Shown here: positions 18,119 to 26,545 of the stretch, in pieces
Numbering within the stretch: position 1 is the first letter of the stretch
Layout of the letters: each line of letters opens with the position of its first letter
Origin: Corynebacterium sp. BD556
GTDB taxonomy: Bacteria > Actinomycetota > Actinomycetes > Mycobacteriales > Mycobacteriaceae
Length of the DNA: 64,000 nt
NCBI RefSeq assembly: GCF_038452275.1
Contig: NZ_CP141643.1
Location: 2,108,001-2,172,000, forward strand
Direction of reading: 5' to 3'
Notes under the pieces: generated by a model
The model's input: the letters and a program-made list of their open reading frames with translations, nothing else
Database searches by the model: none
Told to the model about the DNA's origin: nothing
Position numbers and translations under genes: made by a program

Positions 18119-20209
18119 ATGACTACCCCTCACCACGCTCAAGGCTCCGGCAGCACCACTTCTTCAGCCGGCACCGCTGAGGCGACCACGGCCGCAACAC
18201 CAAAATCCGCGGCCGCCACTAAAGAATTCCGTCAGCCGGCATCTGCCGTTGAAGGTGTGACCCCCGGCCACATCCTTGACGCCGCCGAGCCGAACCGCGA
18301 TGAAGTCCGCATGAAGGACATGTGGGAGTACCAGAAAGACCACATGAACTTGGTCTCCCCGCTGAACCGTCGCAAGTTCACCGTCCTTGTCGTCGGCACC
18401 GGCCTTTCCGGTGGCGCTGCTGCAGCCGCCCTCGGTGAGCTCGGCTACAACGTCAAAGCATTTACCTATCACGACGCCCCGCGTCGCGCGCACTCCATCG
18501 CCGCGCAGGGTGGTGTGAACTCCGCCCGCGGCAAGAAGGTCGACAACGACGGTGCTTACCGCCACGTCAAAGACACCGTCAAGGGCGGCGACTACCGCTG
18601 CCGTGAGTCCGACTGCTGGCGCCTAGCTATCGAGTCGGTCCGCGTGATCGACCACATGAACGCCATCGGCGCCCCGTTCGCCCGCGAGTACGGCGGCACC
18701 CTCGCCACCCGCTCCTTCGGTGGCGTCCAAGTCTCGCGCACTTACTACACCCGTGGCCAAACGGGTCAGCAGCTCCAGCTTTCCACGGCTTCTGCGCTCC
18801 AGCGCCAGATTCACTTGGGCAACGTGGAGATCTTTACCCACCACGACCTGATGGATCTGATCATCACGGAGCAGGAGGGCTCGAAGCACTGCAAGGGCAT
18901 CGTGACCCGTAACCTCATCACGGGTGAGATCACCCCATTTACCGGCCACGCCGTTATCTTGGCCACCGGCGGCTACGGCAACGTCTACCACAAGACGACC
19001 TTGGCGAAGAACTCCAATGCCTCCGCCATGATGCGCGCCTATGAGCGAGGTGCTTACTTAGCCTCGCCATGCTTTATCCAGTTCCACCCGACGGGTCTGC
19101 CGGTCAATGCTAAGTGGCAGGCGAAGACGACGCTGATGTCGGAGTCGCTGCGTAACGACGGCCGCATTTGGACCCCGAAGAAGAAAGAAGACGACCGCGA
19201 CCCGAACTCCATCCCGGAAGATGAGCGCGACTACTTCCTGGAGCGTCGCTACCCTGCCTTCGGTAACTTGGTGCCCCGCGACGTCGCCTCCCGCGCGATT
19301 TCCCAACAGCTCAACGATGGCTACGGTGTCGGCCCGCTGCGCAACTCTGCGTACCTGGACTTCTCCGACGCCATTGAGCGCCTCGGTGAGGGGACGATCC
19401 GCGAACGCTACTCGAACCTGTTTGAGATGTACGAGGACTCCACGGGCGAGGATCCGTACAAGGCCCCGATGCGCATTGCGCCGACTGTTCACTTCACCAT
19501 GGGTGGTTTGTGGACCGATTTCAACGAGATGACCTCCATTGACGGCCTGTTCGCCGCCGGCGAGTGCTCCTGGACCTACCACGGCGCCAACCGCCTCGGC
19601 GCGAACTCGCTGTTGTCGGCATCTGTCGACGGCTGGTTTACCCTCCCATTTACCATTCCGAATTACCTGGCCAACCATCTCGGTGTCGATGCGCCCGCGA
19701 CGGACTCCCCGGAGGCTGTTGAGGCTGTTGAGCGCACCAAGGACATGATCGAGCGCCTCATGAGCGTTCGTGGCCCCGAGCCGCACGGCCCGGAATACTT
19801 CCACGAGCAGCTCGGTGACATCCTCTACGAGTACTGCGGTGTGTCTCGCACGGTGGAAGGCCTCCAGGAGGGTATCCGCAAGATTCGCGCGCTGCGTGAG
19901 GATTTCTGGACCAACATTTCCATTCCTGGCACCCCGAATGACATGAACCAGACGCTCGAGGCAGCAATTCGCCTGGTTGATTACATCAACTTGGGCGAGT
20001 TGATGTGCGTCGACGCTCTCGACCGTGACGAGTCTTGCGGTGCCCACTACCGCATGGACCACCTCACCGACGACGGTGAGGCGGAGCGTGACGACGAGAA
20101 CTGGTGCTTCGTCTCTGCGTGGGAGCCCGCCGGTGAGGGCGAGTTCATCCGCCACGCGGAACCCCTGTACTTCGATTCGATCCCTCTGATGGCAAGGAAC
20201 TACAAGTAA
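18119..20209 (+). CDS. sdhA: Succinate dehydrogenase flavoprotein
   Basis: Catalytic subunit oxidising succinate to fumarate on the cytoplasmic face. In its 696 residues: FAD motif VVGTGLSGG at 91-99, His125 in RRAHSIAAQGG (covalent FAD attachment region), QFHPTGLP, and HFTMGGLWTD. Residues 1-45 are a low-complexity Ser/Thr/Ala extension before conserved sequence begins near the acidic VRMKDMWEY; family members often start close to that point. AGGAGA precedes the ATG. The stop overlaps the sdhB start (TAATG), giving translational coupling. Confidence 0.97.
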   Translation: MTTPHHAQGSGSTTSSAGTAEATTAATPKSAAATKEFRQPASAVEGVTPGHILDAAEPNRDEVRMKDMWEYQKDHMNLVSPLNRRKFTVLVVGTGLSGGAAAAALGELGYNVKAFTYHDAPRRAHSIAAQGGVNSARGKKVDNDGAYRHVKDTVKGGDYRCRESDCWRLAIESVRVIDHMNAIGAPFAREYGGTLATRSFGGVQVSRTYYTRGQTGQQLQLSTASALQRQIHLGNVEIFTHHDLMDLIITEQEGSKHCKGIVTRNLITGEITPFTGHAVILATGGYGNVYHKTTLAKNSNASAMMRAYERGAYLASPCFIQFHPTGLPVNAKWQAKTTLMSESLRNDGRIWTPKKKEDDRDPNSIPEDERDYFLERRYPAFGNLVPRDVASRAISQQLNDGYGVGPLRNSAYLDFSDAIERLGEGTIRERYSNLFEMYEDSTGEDPYKAPMRIAPTVHFTMGGLWTDFNEMTSIDGLFAAGECSWTYHGANRLGANSLLSASVDGWFTLPFTIPNYLANHLGVDAPATDSPEAVEAVERTKDMIERLMSVRGPEPHGPEYFHEQLGDILYEYCGVSRTVEGLQEGIRKIRALREDFWTNISIPGTPNDMNQTLEAAIRLVDYINLGELMCVDALDRDESCGAHYRMDHLTDDGEAERDDENWCFVSAWEPAGEGEFIRHAEPLYFDSIPLMARNYK

Positions 20210-20958
20210 TGAAACTGACACTTGAGATCTGGCGTCAGGCCGGACCCGATACTGAAGGAAACTACGAGACTGTCGAGGTGGACGACGCTGTCGAGCAAAT
20301 GTCCATCCTGGAGCTTCTCGACCACGTCAACAACCGCTACGTGGAAAACGGCAAGGAACCCTTCACCTTCGCCTCCGACTGCCGCGAAGGTATTTGTGGC
20401 ACCTGTGGTGTTTCCGTCAACGGCCGCCCGCACGGTGCTGGTCAAAACACCACCGCCTGTTTGCAGCGCCTGCACAATTACAAAGACGGCGACACGTTAA
20501 AGATCGAGCCGTTCCGCTCCGGAGCGTTCCCGGTTATCAAAGACCTCGCTGTTGACCGCTCCGCTTTGGACCGTGTGATGCAGCAGGGTGGCTACATCTC
20601 CGTCCATGCTGGCACGGCCCCGGACGCTGACACCCTCCACGTCAACCACCACGACGCCGAACTGGCGCTCGACTACGCCGCTTGCATCGGGTGCGGCGCC
20701 TGTGTCGCCGCCTGCCCGAACGGCGCGGCTCACCTGTTTACCGGCGCGAAGCTGAAGCACCTGAAGCTTCTTCCGCTGGGCAAGCAGGAGCGCGGCAAGC
20801 GCGCCCGCCAAATGATCGACGAGCTGGAGACCAACTTCGGCCACTGCTCCCTCTACGGCGAGTGTGCGGACGTGTGCCCGGCGGGTATCCCGCTCGACGC
20901 TGTCGGCGCGATCAATGCTGAACGCGCACGCGCTGCCTTCCGCGGCGGCGACGATTAA
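20209..20958 (+). CDS. sdhB: Succinate dehydrogenase iron-sulfur subunit
   Basis: Carries electrons from SdhA flavin to the SdhC hemes. Its 249 residues show the [2Fe-2S] ligands Cys58, Cys63, Cys66 and Cys84, and the cluster motifs CIGCGACVAACP (Cys159, 162, 165, 169) and CSLYGECADVCP (Cys213, 219, 223), the usual set for [2Fe-2S], [4Fe-4S] and [3Fe-4S] centres. Its ATG shares bases with the sdhA stop. Confidence 0.97.
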   Translation: MKLTLEIWRQAGPDTEGNYETVEVDDAVEQMSILELLDHVNNRYVENGKEPFTFASDCREGICGTCGVSVNGRPHGAGQNTTACLQRLHNYKDGDTLKIEPFRSGAFPVIKDLAVDRSALDRVMQQGGYISVHAGTAPDADTLHVNHHDAELALDYAACIGCGACVAACPNGAAHLFTGAKLKHLKLLPLGKQERGKRARQMIDELETNFGHCSLYGECADVCPAGIPLDAVGAINAERARAAFRGGDD

Positions 20959-20977
20959 TGGAGGCATCTGGGTGCCG

Positions 20978-20983
20978 TATACT
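20978..20983 (+). promoter_or_regulatory. Candidate -10 box between sdhB and the next gene
   Basis: TATACT, a near-perfect -10 hexamer, lies 20 bases after the sdhB stop; only a poor -35 (ATTAAT) precedes it at a 17-base spacing. It would let the 123-residue protein be expressed separately from sdhCAB. Confidence 0.4.
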
Positions 20984-21051
20984 GGCAGCCAGACGGCTTC
21001 GACCGATTTCACAACCCCCTCATCGAGCCAAACTTGAAGGAAACGAGCGAC

Positions 21052-21423
21052 ATGGCTGACACCCACGATTCCGTCGCGGACATCCGCGCTGAGTCTTTCC
21101 CCGACTACGAGGCACGCATTGAAGATGCCTACATCGAAGGCTATGACCCGGTTTCTTTGGGCGCGCCCCATTCTTCTTTGTCCACCCGCACGCTGTGGTT
21201 CGGCATGGGCTTCATTCTCGCGGCCCTGTTCGGCATTGGGCTTGCGGTCTGGGGAGCAGCAGCCAACATTTGGGGCGCCGGCACACAGGTGAACTTGGGC
21301 AACCGCCTGCTCATTCTCGGCCTCGCTGAGGTTGCGGTTACGTTGCTGCTCGGCTTCGTCCTGATTGCGAAGTCGCGCCGCGGCTACAAGGAGTACCGTT
21401 CGCGCACTGGCCGCGTGAACTAA
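21052..21423 (+). CDS. Small two-helix membrane protein downstream of sdhB
   Basis: A 123-residue protein with an acidic N-terminal half (about 1-45) and two membrane helices (roughly 48-70 and 83-104), ending in a basic Arg/Lys/Tyr tail. ATG 21052 has AAGGA about ten bases upstream; the TTG at 21034 has none. Not a known SdhD: heme-ligand histidines are absent from the helices. It shares orientation with sdhCAB, may have its own promoter, and is followed by a terminator. Function unknown; a respiratory accessory role is possible only from context. Confidence 0.8.
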   Translation: MADTHDSVADIRAESFPDYEARIEDAYIEGYDPVSLGAPHSSLSTRTLWFGMGFILAALFGIGLAVWGAAANIWGAGTQVNLGNRLLILGLAEVAVTLLLGFVLIAKSRRGYKEYRSRTGRVN

Positions 21424-21446
21424 TCAGGCGAGTCACCTGAAGAAGG

Positions 21447-21485
21447 CTTCCCGTCCCGGTTTGAGGGGCGGGGAGTTTTTCTTTT
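21447..21485 (+). terminator. Rho-independent terminator
   Basis: An 11-base stem CTTCCCGTCCC (21447-21457) with GGGGCGGGGAG (21465-21475), two G-U pairs, loop of seven, then TTTTTCTTTTTC. Ends the sdh-linked transcript. Confidence 0.88.
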
Positions 21486-21505
21486 TCTCTGCTTTAATCA
21501 ATGTC

Positions 21506-22774
21506 ATGTCTTTTTCTGGCATCGAAAACGACGAAGCTCGTCGAGTCACGCTGCGTCGATACAAGGCTTTGGCGCTCAGCTTGTTAGGGCTGATGGCGGT
21601 GACTTTTCTGTCGTGTTCCTGGTGGCAAGCAAACCGTGAGGCAGCTGCCTGGGTGGGCTATGTGCGGGCGGCGGCGGAGGCGGGCATGGTCGGCGGTTTG
21701 GCGGACTGGTTCGCTGTCACAGCACTGTTTCGTCGCCCTCTGAGGTTGCCGATTCCGCACACTGCGATCATTCCGCGCAAGAAGGATCAGGTGGCGGGGT
21801 CGTTGAGTGATTTTGTCAGTGAGAATTTTCTTAATGCGGAAACGATCACTCAGAAGGTGGCGCAGGCAGATGTGCCGCGCCGCGCGGGCATCTGGCTGAT
21901 GCAGCCGGGTAACGCGGAGATGCTTTCGCAGCGCGCCGGCAACATGATCCGCAGTGCGGTGGAGAGCATCGATTCTGTGGAGGCGGAGGAGTTTATCCGC
22001 GCGCAGCTGGTCAATCGTGCGGCGGAGCCATTGTGGGGCCCGCCGTTGGGCAAGCTGCTTGAGGGGCTCATTGAGGACGGCAAGGTTCAGCCGCTTGTCG
22101 ACGACACAGTGGCGTGGGCGCGCCTTAAAGTTCTCGGCATGGAGGACACCGTCGTCACCATGATCGACGAACGGATGCCGAAGTGGGCGCCGCGTTTTGC
22201 TAAGGAACTGGTGGGTGAGCGTGTCTACCGGGAGTTGGTCGATTTCATGGCGGAGGTGGACGCCGACCCTGAACATGAGGCGCGCCGCGCTATCCGCCGC
22301 CAGATCGCCCAGTTTGCCCACGACTTGCAGCACGACGAGGTGATGATCAAACGTGTGGAGTCGATGAAGCAGGATGTGTTGGGCTCTCAAGCGGTGGGTT
22401 CGATGACGCGCGGGCTGTGGGAGCAGATTTCCAGCGCATTGGTTAGTGCGGCGGAAGATCCGGATTCGCCGCTGCGCCGCAAATTCACTTCGCTGGGTCT
22501 GGAGTGGGGTACGAAACTTGTTGATGATCCGCAGGTCCGCGCGGCTGCGGAGCGTAACTTGCAGAAGTTAACCTATTTCGTTGCCGAAAACGGCGCGGGG
22601 GAGATCGTGGGCATTATCTCGGAGACGATCCAGCGGTGGGATGGAGCGGAGGCCAGCGACAAGATCGAGCTGATGGTGGGCAAGGATCTGCAATTCATCC
22701 GTCTCAACGGCACGCTCGTCGGTGCTTTGGCCGGATTTAGTATCTATGCTGTGTCTCAGTTACTTTTCTTTTGA
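21506..22774 (+). CDS. DUF445 family membrane protein
   Basis: A 422-residue protein with an N-terminal helix (about 22-42), the conserved AWVGYVRAAAEAGMVGGLADWFAVTALFRRPL segment shared by DUF445 proteins, a long helical middle and a C-terminal membrane helix. DUF445 members are widespread and of unknown function. ATG 21506 begins the conserved region; no Shine-Dalgarno is visible, and a weak TTTAAT seven bases upstream suggests a leaderless start. It begins only 21 bases after the terminator T-run. Confidence 0.85.
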   Translation: MSFSGIENDEARRVTLRRYKALALSLLGLMAVTFLSCSWWQANREAAAWVGYVRAAAEAGMVGGLADWFAVTALFRRPLRLPIPHTAIIPRKKDQVAGSLSDFVSENFLNAETITQKVAQADVPRRAGIWLMQPGNAEMLSQRAGNMIRSAVESIDSVEAEEFIRAQLVNRAAEPLWGPPLGKLLEGLIEDGKVQPLVDDTVAWARLKVLGMEDTVVTMIDERMPKWAPRFAKELVGERVYRELVDFMAEVDADPEHEARRAIRRQIAQFAHDLQHDEVMIKRVESMKQDVLGSQAVGSMTRGLWEQISSALVSAAEDPDSPLRRKFTSLGLEWGTKLVDDPQVRAAAERNLQKLTYFVAENGAGEIVGIISETIQRWDGAEASDKIELMVGKDLQFIRLNGTLVGALAGFSIYAVSQLLFF

Positions 22775-22790
22775 TTCTTCAAGGATGGCC

Positions 22791-23432
22791 ATGACTTCAG
22801 AGAACACAGCGAAAGACAACGGCTCACTGATGGACACTTTGAAAGGTGCTGGTGAGGCGTGGCTCATGGCGGGTTCGGCCCTCGGCAACGTAGCCAGCCA
22901 CTTCGCGGAGAAGTTCCGCGAAGACCGGCAGTCCACGGCAACGCCAGGCGCGCACGCGATGGGGGATGTTACCGATGCCAACGATTCTTTCACCAAGCAG
23001 CTTAAGGCGGCGATTGAGCATGCCCGCGAGTCCTTCAACTCCGCAGACAACGATAAGGACTTCAGTGCTGCCGCGCACGCTTTCGCCGCGGACGCCGAGG
23101 TGATCTTGCGTGACCTGACCGGCTCCCTTTCCCGCGCCGGAGACGCCACCCTCAAGTCGGAACAGACCGAGGACGCCAAGGATGCTTTCTCCGATGCGCT
23201 CAGTGGGGTCCGCGAGACTTTCAATCAGGCGGTGGCCAGTGTGCGCAACCGTGCTGAGGAGTCGGATATCGATGCGGAAGGTGCAGTTAAAGATCTGCGC
23301 GCCCGCTTGGACGGTTTGATCAACAAGGTTGCGGAGCAGTTTGACAAGACCGGAAATAGTGCCGCAGACAACATTGCGGACAACATTGCGGACAACATCA
23401 TCGACGCTGAAGTCGTTGAGGATGACAAGTAA
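22791..23432 (+). CDS. Helical cytoplasmic protein of unknown function
   Basis: A 213-residue, acidic, Ala-rich and largely helical protein without membrane segments. Coiled-coil-like stretches recur (about 60-90 and 130-185). The C terminus holds three copies of ADNI encoded by a 12-base tandem repeat at 23364-23399. I do not recognise the family. AAGG six bases before ATG 22791 decides the start over the ATG at 22785. It lies between DUF445 and DUF2516 genes in one run. Confidence 0.75.
   Translation: MTSENTAKDNGSLMDTLKGAGEAWLMAGSALGNVASHFAEKFREDRQSTATPGAHAMGDVTDANDSFTKQLKAAIEHARESFNSADNDKDFSAAAHAFAADAEVILRDLTGSLSRAGDATLKSEQTEDAKDAFSDALSGVRETFNQAVASVRNRAEESDIDAEGAVKDLRARLDGLINKVAEQFDKTGNSAADNIADNIADNIIDAEVVEDDK
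23364..23399 (+). repeat. 12-base tandem repeat, three copies
   Basis: Three copies of GCGGACAACATT (the first and last with one change each), in frame, coding ADNI-ADNI-ADNI near the C terminus of the preceding protein. Copy-number change would keep the frame. Confidence 0.9.
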
Positions 23433-23441
23433 GGATTTTTT

Positions 23442-23756
23442 GTGCTGTTGACTGACACTGAGCTGCTCAATTCGCTCATGCTCGCCCCCACTTACCTGCG
23501 CAACGTGCTGTTTCTTGTGGTGGGGATTGCGGGTGTGGTGGCGATCTTCTTCGCGGCCACTACGCGCGAGGATGCTTTTACCGCAGGTGATCGCCAAAGC
23601 AAGTGGACGTGGGTGGCTATTCTCGCTGGCTCAAGCGTGGTGGCTTTGCTGCAGATGCCTTTCCTTTCTTGGGTCGGTGCGGTGGCTGTGGGGATTTACT
23701 ACTTCGATGTGCGCCCCCAGCTCGATGGGATTGTGCGCGGCAACTACGGCTGGTAG
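23442..23756 (+). CDS. DUF2516 family membrane protein
   Basis: A 104-residue protein with three predicted helices (about 18-38, 53-70 and 73-86). The segment TTREDAFTAGDRQSKWTW between helices 1 and 2 is the conserved loop of actinobacterial DUF2516 proteins. GTG start with AAGGA six bases upstream. Function unknown. It ends three bases before the DeoC-like gene, so these are co-transcribed. Confidence 0.85.
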   Translation: MLLTDTELLNSLMLAPTYLRNVLFLVVGIAGVVAIFFAATTREDAFTAGDRQSKWTWVAILAGSSVVALLQMPFLSWVGAVAVGIYYFDVRPQLDGIVRGNYGW

Positions 23757-23759
23757 CCG

Positions 23760-24269
23760 ATGGATGACCTTGAATGGTTGGCTGCCCGGATGGGGAAAAC
23801 CTGCTTGGGCGGTCAGCCTTCGTTTGCACTTCAGGCTGATGCCGGTGTGGTGGTTGAGCCGACCCACGTGGCCCAGGCGCGCTCAGCGGGTCTGAGAGTT
23901 ATTTGTGTGGTGGGGTGGCCGACGGGACGCCATCACAGCGTGATCAAGGCGGCGGAGGCGCGACTGGCGAAGGAAAGCGGGGCTAGTGAAGTGTGGCTCA
24001 GTGTCGATGATCACGCGGACCTCAACACCATCCTCGCTGATGTCATCGCGGTTCAGCAGGCTGTGCCCGGCCCGACGTGCTTCGGGGTGATCGCGCGCAC
24101 GCCTTCGGCCGCGCAAGCCGCCGCGATGGCGGGCGCGGACCTCATCGCGGTGCAGGCCGGTGACCCGGTGCCGAACAGCCCGCTGCCGGTGAGTGTTTAC
24201 GGCATGGAAGAAGGCCTCGACGGTGTCGTCGAGGCCTTGGAGGCGGGCGCGGACCGCGTGTTTGTTTAA
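23760..24269 (+). CDS. DeoC-like aldolase homologue lacking catalytic residues
   Basis: A 169-residue protein with clear but incomplete similarity to deoxyribose-phosphate aldolase. VVEPTHVAQA, then ICVVGWPTGRHHSVIKAAEA (48-67) and GASEVWLSV (74-82) align with the DeoC core CTVVGFPLG..T..K..E and GA.EIDMV. The Asp of the DMV motif is Trp79, and the Schiff-base Lys of the KTSTG strand is missing (GADLIAVQAGDP, 125-135). It is about 50 residues shorter than DeoC. So it is probably not an active aldolase. Its stop overlaps the converging LmeA-like gene by four bases. Confidence 0.75.
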   Translation: MDDLEWLAARMGKTCLGGQPSFALQADAGVVVEPTHVAQARSAGLRVICVVGWPTGRHHSVIKAAEARLAKESGASEVWLSVDDHADLNTILADVIAVQQAVPGPTCFGVIARTPSAAQAAAMAGADLIAVQAGDPVPNSPLPVSVYGMEEGLDGVVEALEAGADRVFV

Positions 24270-25003
24270 AGGGGGGACGCCAGGCTCTGCAGTTCGCGCA
24301 GGTTCACGTTTTCGCCCGAAAGCGTGACGCGCATCCCTCCGTCGACAACGGCGAAGTCGCTTAACCTCAGCGGACCACCGACAGCGTTGTGCACTCCCTG
24401 CCCCAGCGCATCGGTGATTGTGGCGGTGACAAAGTCGGGCAGGGTAAAGCCGAATAACTCGGTCGATTCGGCAGTGAACTTAAGTTTCTCGCCCTCCATG
24501 ACGGGGCGCAGCTCCAGACCTGCGGCGCCGCCGCTGAAGGTGATATCGAGCGTGTTGTTATCCGGGTTGGCGCTTACTCCCGTCACATTGATGAACGAGT
24601 CGAGGAAGGATGCGTTAGTTTGCAGAGCTTCGCTGAGCTGCTGTTGCAGGATGATGCGCACGTAGTCCTCGGGAAGTACGCTGGTCATGCTGAGGCGCTC
24701 GGCCACCTGGTTGTCCTTATTTACCCTCATGTTGTCCACCTCGACTGAGGAGGCCGGTTGGCCGGTGGCGGTGTCGCCAACGATTTCCAGCGTTGACGGT
24801 GAGGTCATGCTCATATGCGGCACCACTCCTCGCGCCAGGCCCAGGGTCAGGGGTTGGGAGCCGAAGGAGACTTCTGTGCCTTCCACTGCGGCGTCGGCGC
24901 GGATCTGTTCGGACATGTAGGCGCGCAGACCGAACTCGGCAGCTAAAAGCAGTACTAACACCACGGCGAGGACGCCGACGATGACTTTCCAGGCGGTTTT
25001 CAT
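24266..25003 (-). CDS. LmeA-like (DUF2993) lipid-binding envelope protein
   Basis: A 245-residue protein with an N-terminal membrane anchor/signal (about 6-28) and a DUF2993 domain, the family of mycobacterial LmeA, which binds phospholipid and is needed for lipomannan elongation. Typical are the alternating beta pattern and the C-terminal LRLSDFAVVDGGMRVTLSGENVNL. Likely periplasmic, tethered by its N terminus. It follows the DUF2505 gene by 15 bases on the minus strand. Confidence 0.85.
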   Translation of the reverse strand: MKTAWKVIVGVLAVVLVLLLAAEFGLRAYMSEQIRADAAVEGTEVSFGSQPLTLGLARGVVPHMSMTSPSTLEIVGDTATGQPASSVEVDNMRVNKDNQVAERLSMTSVLPEDYVRIILQQQLSEALQTNASFLDSFINVTGVSANPDNNTLDITFSGGAAGLELRPVMEGEKLKFTAESTELFGFTLPDFVTATITDALGQGVHNAVGGPLRLSDFAVVDGGMRVTLSGENVNLRELQSLASPL

Positions 25004-25018
25004 GTGCCAGGGCGCCTT

Positions 25019-25510
25019 CTACAGATTCTCGGCGATCCACTGCTCGGTGAGCTTGGCCTCGTTGGTGAAGATCTCCTCGAGCGCTTCGGCGACCTTCGGC
25101 TCCAAGGCGGCGCCCATGAAGGGGATGTTTACCTTCGCTTCATTGTCGTAGGCCAAGGTGGTGGTCTCGCCCGCGCCGGACAGGTTGATGGTGCCGGTGA
25201 AGTCAACGGGGGTGCCCTTGACGTCGCCGGTGTAGCTTAGTTCGGCTTTGTCGCCGTCGAGGGCGCCGACTTTAACCACACGTTTGAGTTTGAGGTCCTG
25301 GGAGATCATGGCTTGGGCTGCCTCCGGCAGGATGGACTTCGGCAGAACCTCAAAGAGGGTGGCGGTGTTATCGGCGAACTCGTTGAGCTGGCCCGGTTCC
25401 GGGGAGAGGTTTTGGGCGATGTATTCCCAGTATTCCTTGGTGGTCAGCGCCTGGTGGACTTTCGTCGCAGGCTGGTTGATGGTGACAGTAGTTTCGCTAT
25501 GTGCAGTCAT
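25019..25510 (-). CDS. DUF2505 family protein (SRPBCC-like)
   Basis: A 163-residue protein beginning TAHSETTVTINQPATKVHQ, with the helix-grip SRPBCC-like pattern assigned to DUF2505 in actinobacteria. No signal peptide. It probably binds a lipid or small hydrophobic ligand; no activity can be assigned. ATG 25510 is chosen because the conserved part begins there. It is divergent from murB (24 bases between starts) and precedes the LmeA-like gene. Confidence 0.8.
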   Translation of the reverse strand: MTAHSETTVTINQPATKVHQALTTKEYWEYIAQNLSPEPGQLNEFADNTATLFEVLPKSILPEAAQAMISQDLKLKRVVKVGALDGDKAELSYTGDVKGTPVDFTGTINLSGAGETTTLAYDNEAKVNIPFMGAALEPKVAEALEEIFTNEAKLTEQWIAENL

Positions 25511-25534
25511 GCGCACCAGACTACCGTTGTTGGG

Positions 25535-26545
25535 GTGAGTGACACATCTTTTGCCCAACTTACGACACTGCGTGTGGGTGGTCGTCCGCGCGCCGCAGTC
25601 TCCGCCACGACCCCTGAGGAGATTGCCGCGACTGTTTCCCGCCTCGATGAGGCTGGTGAGCCGCTGCTCGTCGTCGGTGGGGGTTCTAACCTGCTCATTG
25701 CCGACGGCCCGCTGGAGCTGACGGCGGTCATTGTGGCTAACGAGGGCATCGAGCTTGTCGACGCCCACACGTTGCGCATCGGCGCCGGCACCGTGTGGGA
25801 CGAGGTGGTGGCCTTCGCGGTTGAGCGCAACTTGGGTGGCATTGAGTGCCTTTCCGGCATTCCTGGTTCGGCCGGTGCCACTCCGGTGCAAAACGTCGGT
25901 GCTTACGGTGCTGAGGTTTCCGATGTGCTTACCCGCGTTCGTTTGTGGAACCGGGAGACCGGGACCGATGAGTGGGTGGCAGCCAAGTCTTTAGACCTGG
26001 CGTATCGCTACTCCAACCTGAAGTACACCAACCGCGCGGTGGTCCTTGAGCTGGAGATGAAGCTGGAATCTGCGCAGATGTCGCGCCCGCTGCGTCACCT
26101 CGGGGGAAAGCGCCTGCCGCTGGCTGAGGCCCGCGCCGACATCATGCGAACGCGCCGGTCGAAGGGGATGGTGCTTGATGAGGCTGACTACGACACCTGG
26201 TCCGCCGGTTCCTTTTTTACTAACCCCGTTGTCGACACCACACGTGCCCAGGCCATCGAGGACGAAGTCGGGGAAGGGCCCATGCCGCGTTTTGTGCAAC
26301 CCGATGGGCGGGAGAAACTCTCCGCCGCCTGGCTGATCGAACGCGCCGGGTTTCCCCGCGGCTACCCCGGGGTGGATGCCCCAGCGCGGCTGAGCACCAA
26401 ACACACCCTGGCGCTGACGAACAGAGGAAACGCCACCGCGGCGGACATTGTGGAGTTGGCCAGGGAGGTTCGCGGCGGCGTCGACAAGCGATTCGGCGTA
26501 AAGCTCACGCCCGAACCTGTGTGGGTGGGCGTGAGCATCGACTAG
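25535..26545 (+). CDS. murB: UDP-N-acetylenolpyruvoylglucosamine reductase
   Basis: NADPH-dependent flavoenzyme making UDP-N-acetylmuramate, the second committed step of peptidoglycan precursor synthesis. The 336 residues show the N-terminal TLRVGG, the FAD-binding VVGGGSNLL, GIPGSAGATPVQNVGAYG and YRYSNLK, the SAGSFFTNP motif carrying the proton-donor Ser, and the C-terminal HTLALTNRGNATA. The GTG start gives the standard N terminus. Its stop overlaps the converging fadD gene by four bases. Confidence 0.96.
   Translation: MSDTSFAQLTTLRVGGRPRAAVSATTPEEIAATVSRLDEAGEPLLVVGGGSNLLIADGPLELTAVIVANEGIELVDAHTLRIGAGTVWDEVVAFAVERNLGGIECLSGIPGSAGATPVQNVGAYGAEVSDVLTRVRLWNRETGTDEWVAAKSLDLAYRYSNLKYTNRAVVLELEMKLESAQMSRPLRHLGGKRLPLAEARADIMRTRRSKGMVLDEADYDTWSAGSFFTNPVVDTTRAQAIEDEVGEGPMPRFVQPDGREKLSAAWLIERAGFPRGYPGVDAPARLSTKHTLALTNRGNATAADIVELAREVRGGVDKRFGVKLTPEPVWVGVSID

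Noticed and set aside
18164..20221. Long minus-strand frames opposite sdhA (for example 19058-20221)
   Set aside because: They are shadow frames of a strongly coding plus-strand gene; no motif or start signal supports them.
23760..24269. Calling the aldolase homologue deoC
   Set aside because: Catalytic Asp and Lys positions are not conserved and the protein is short.
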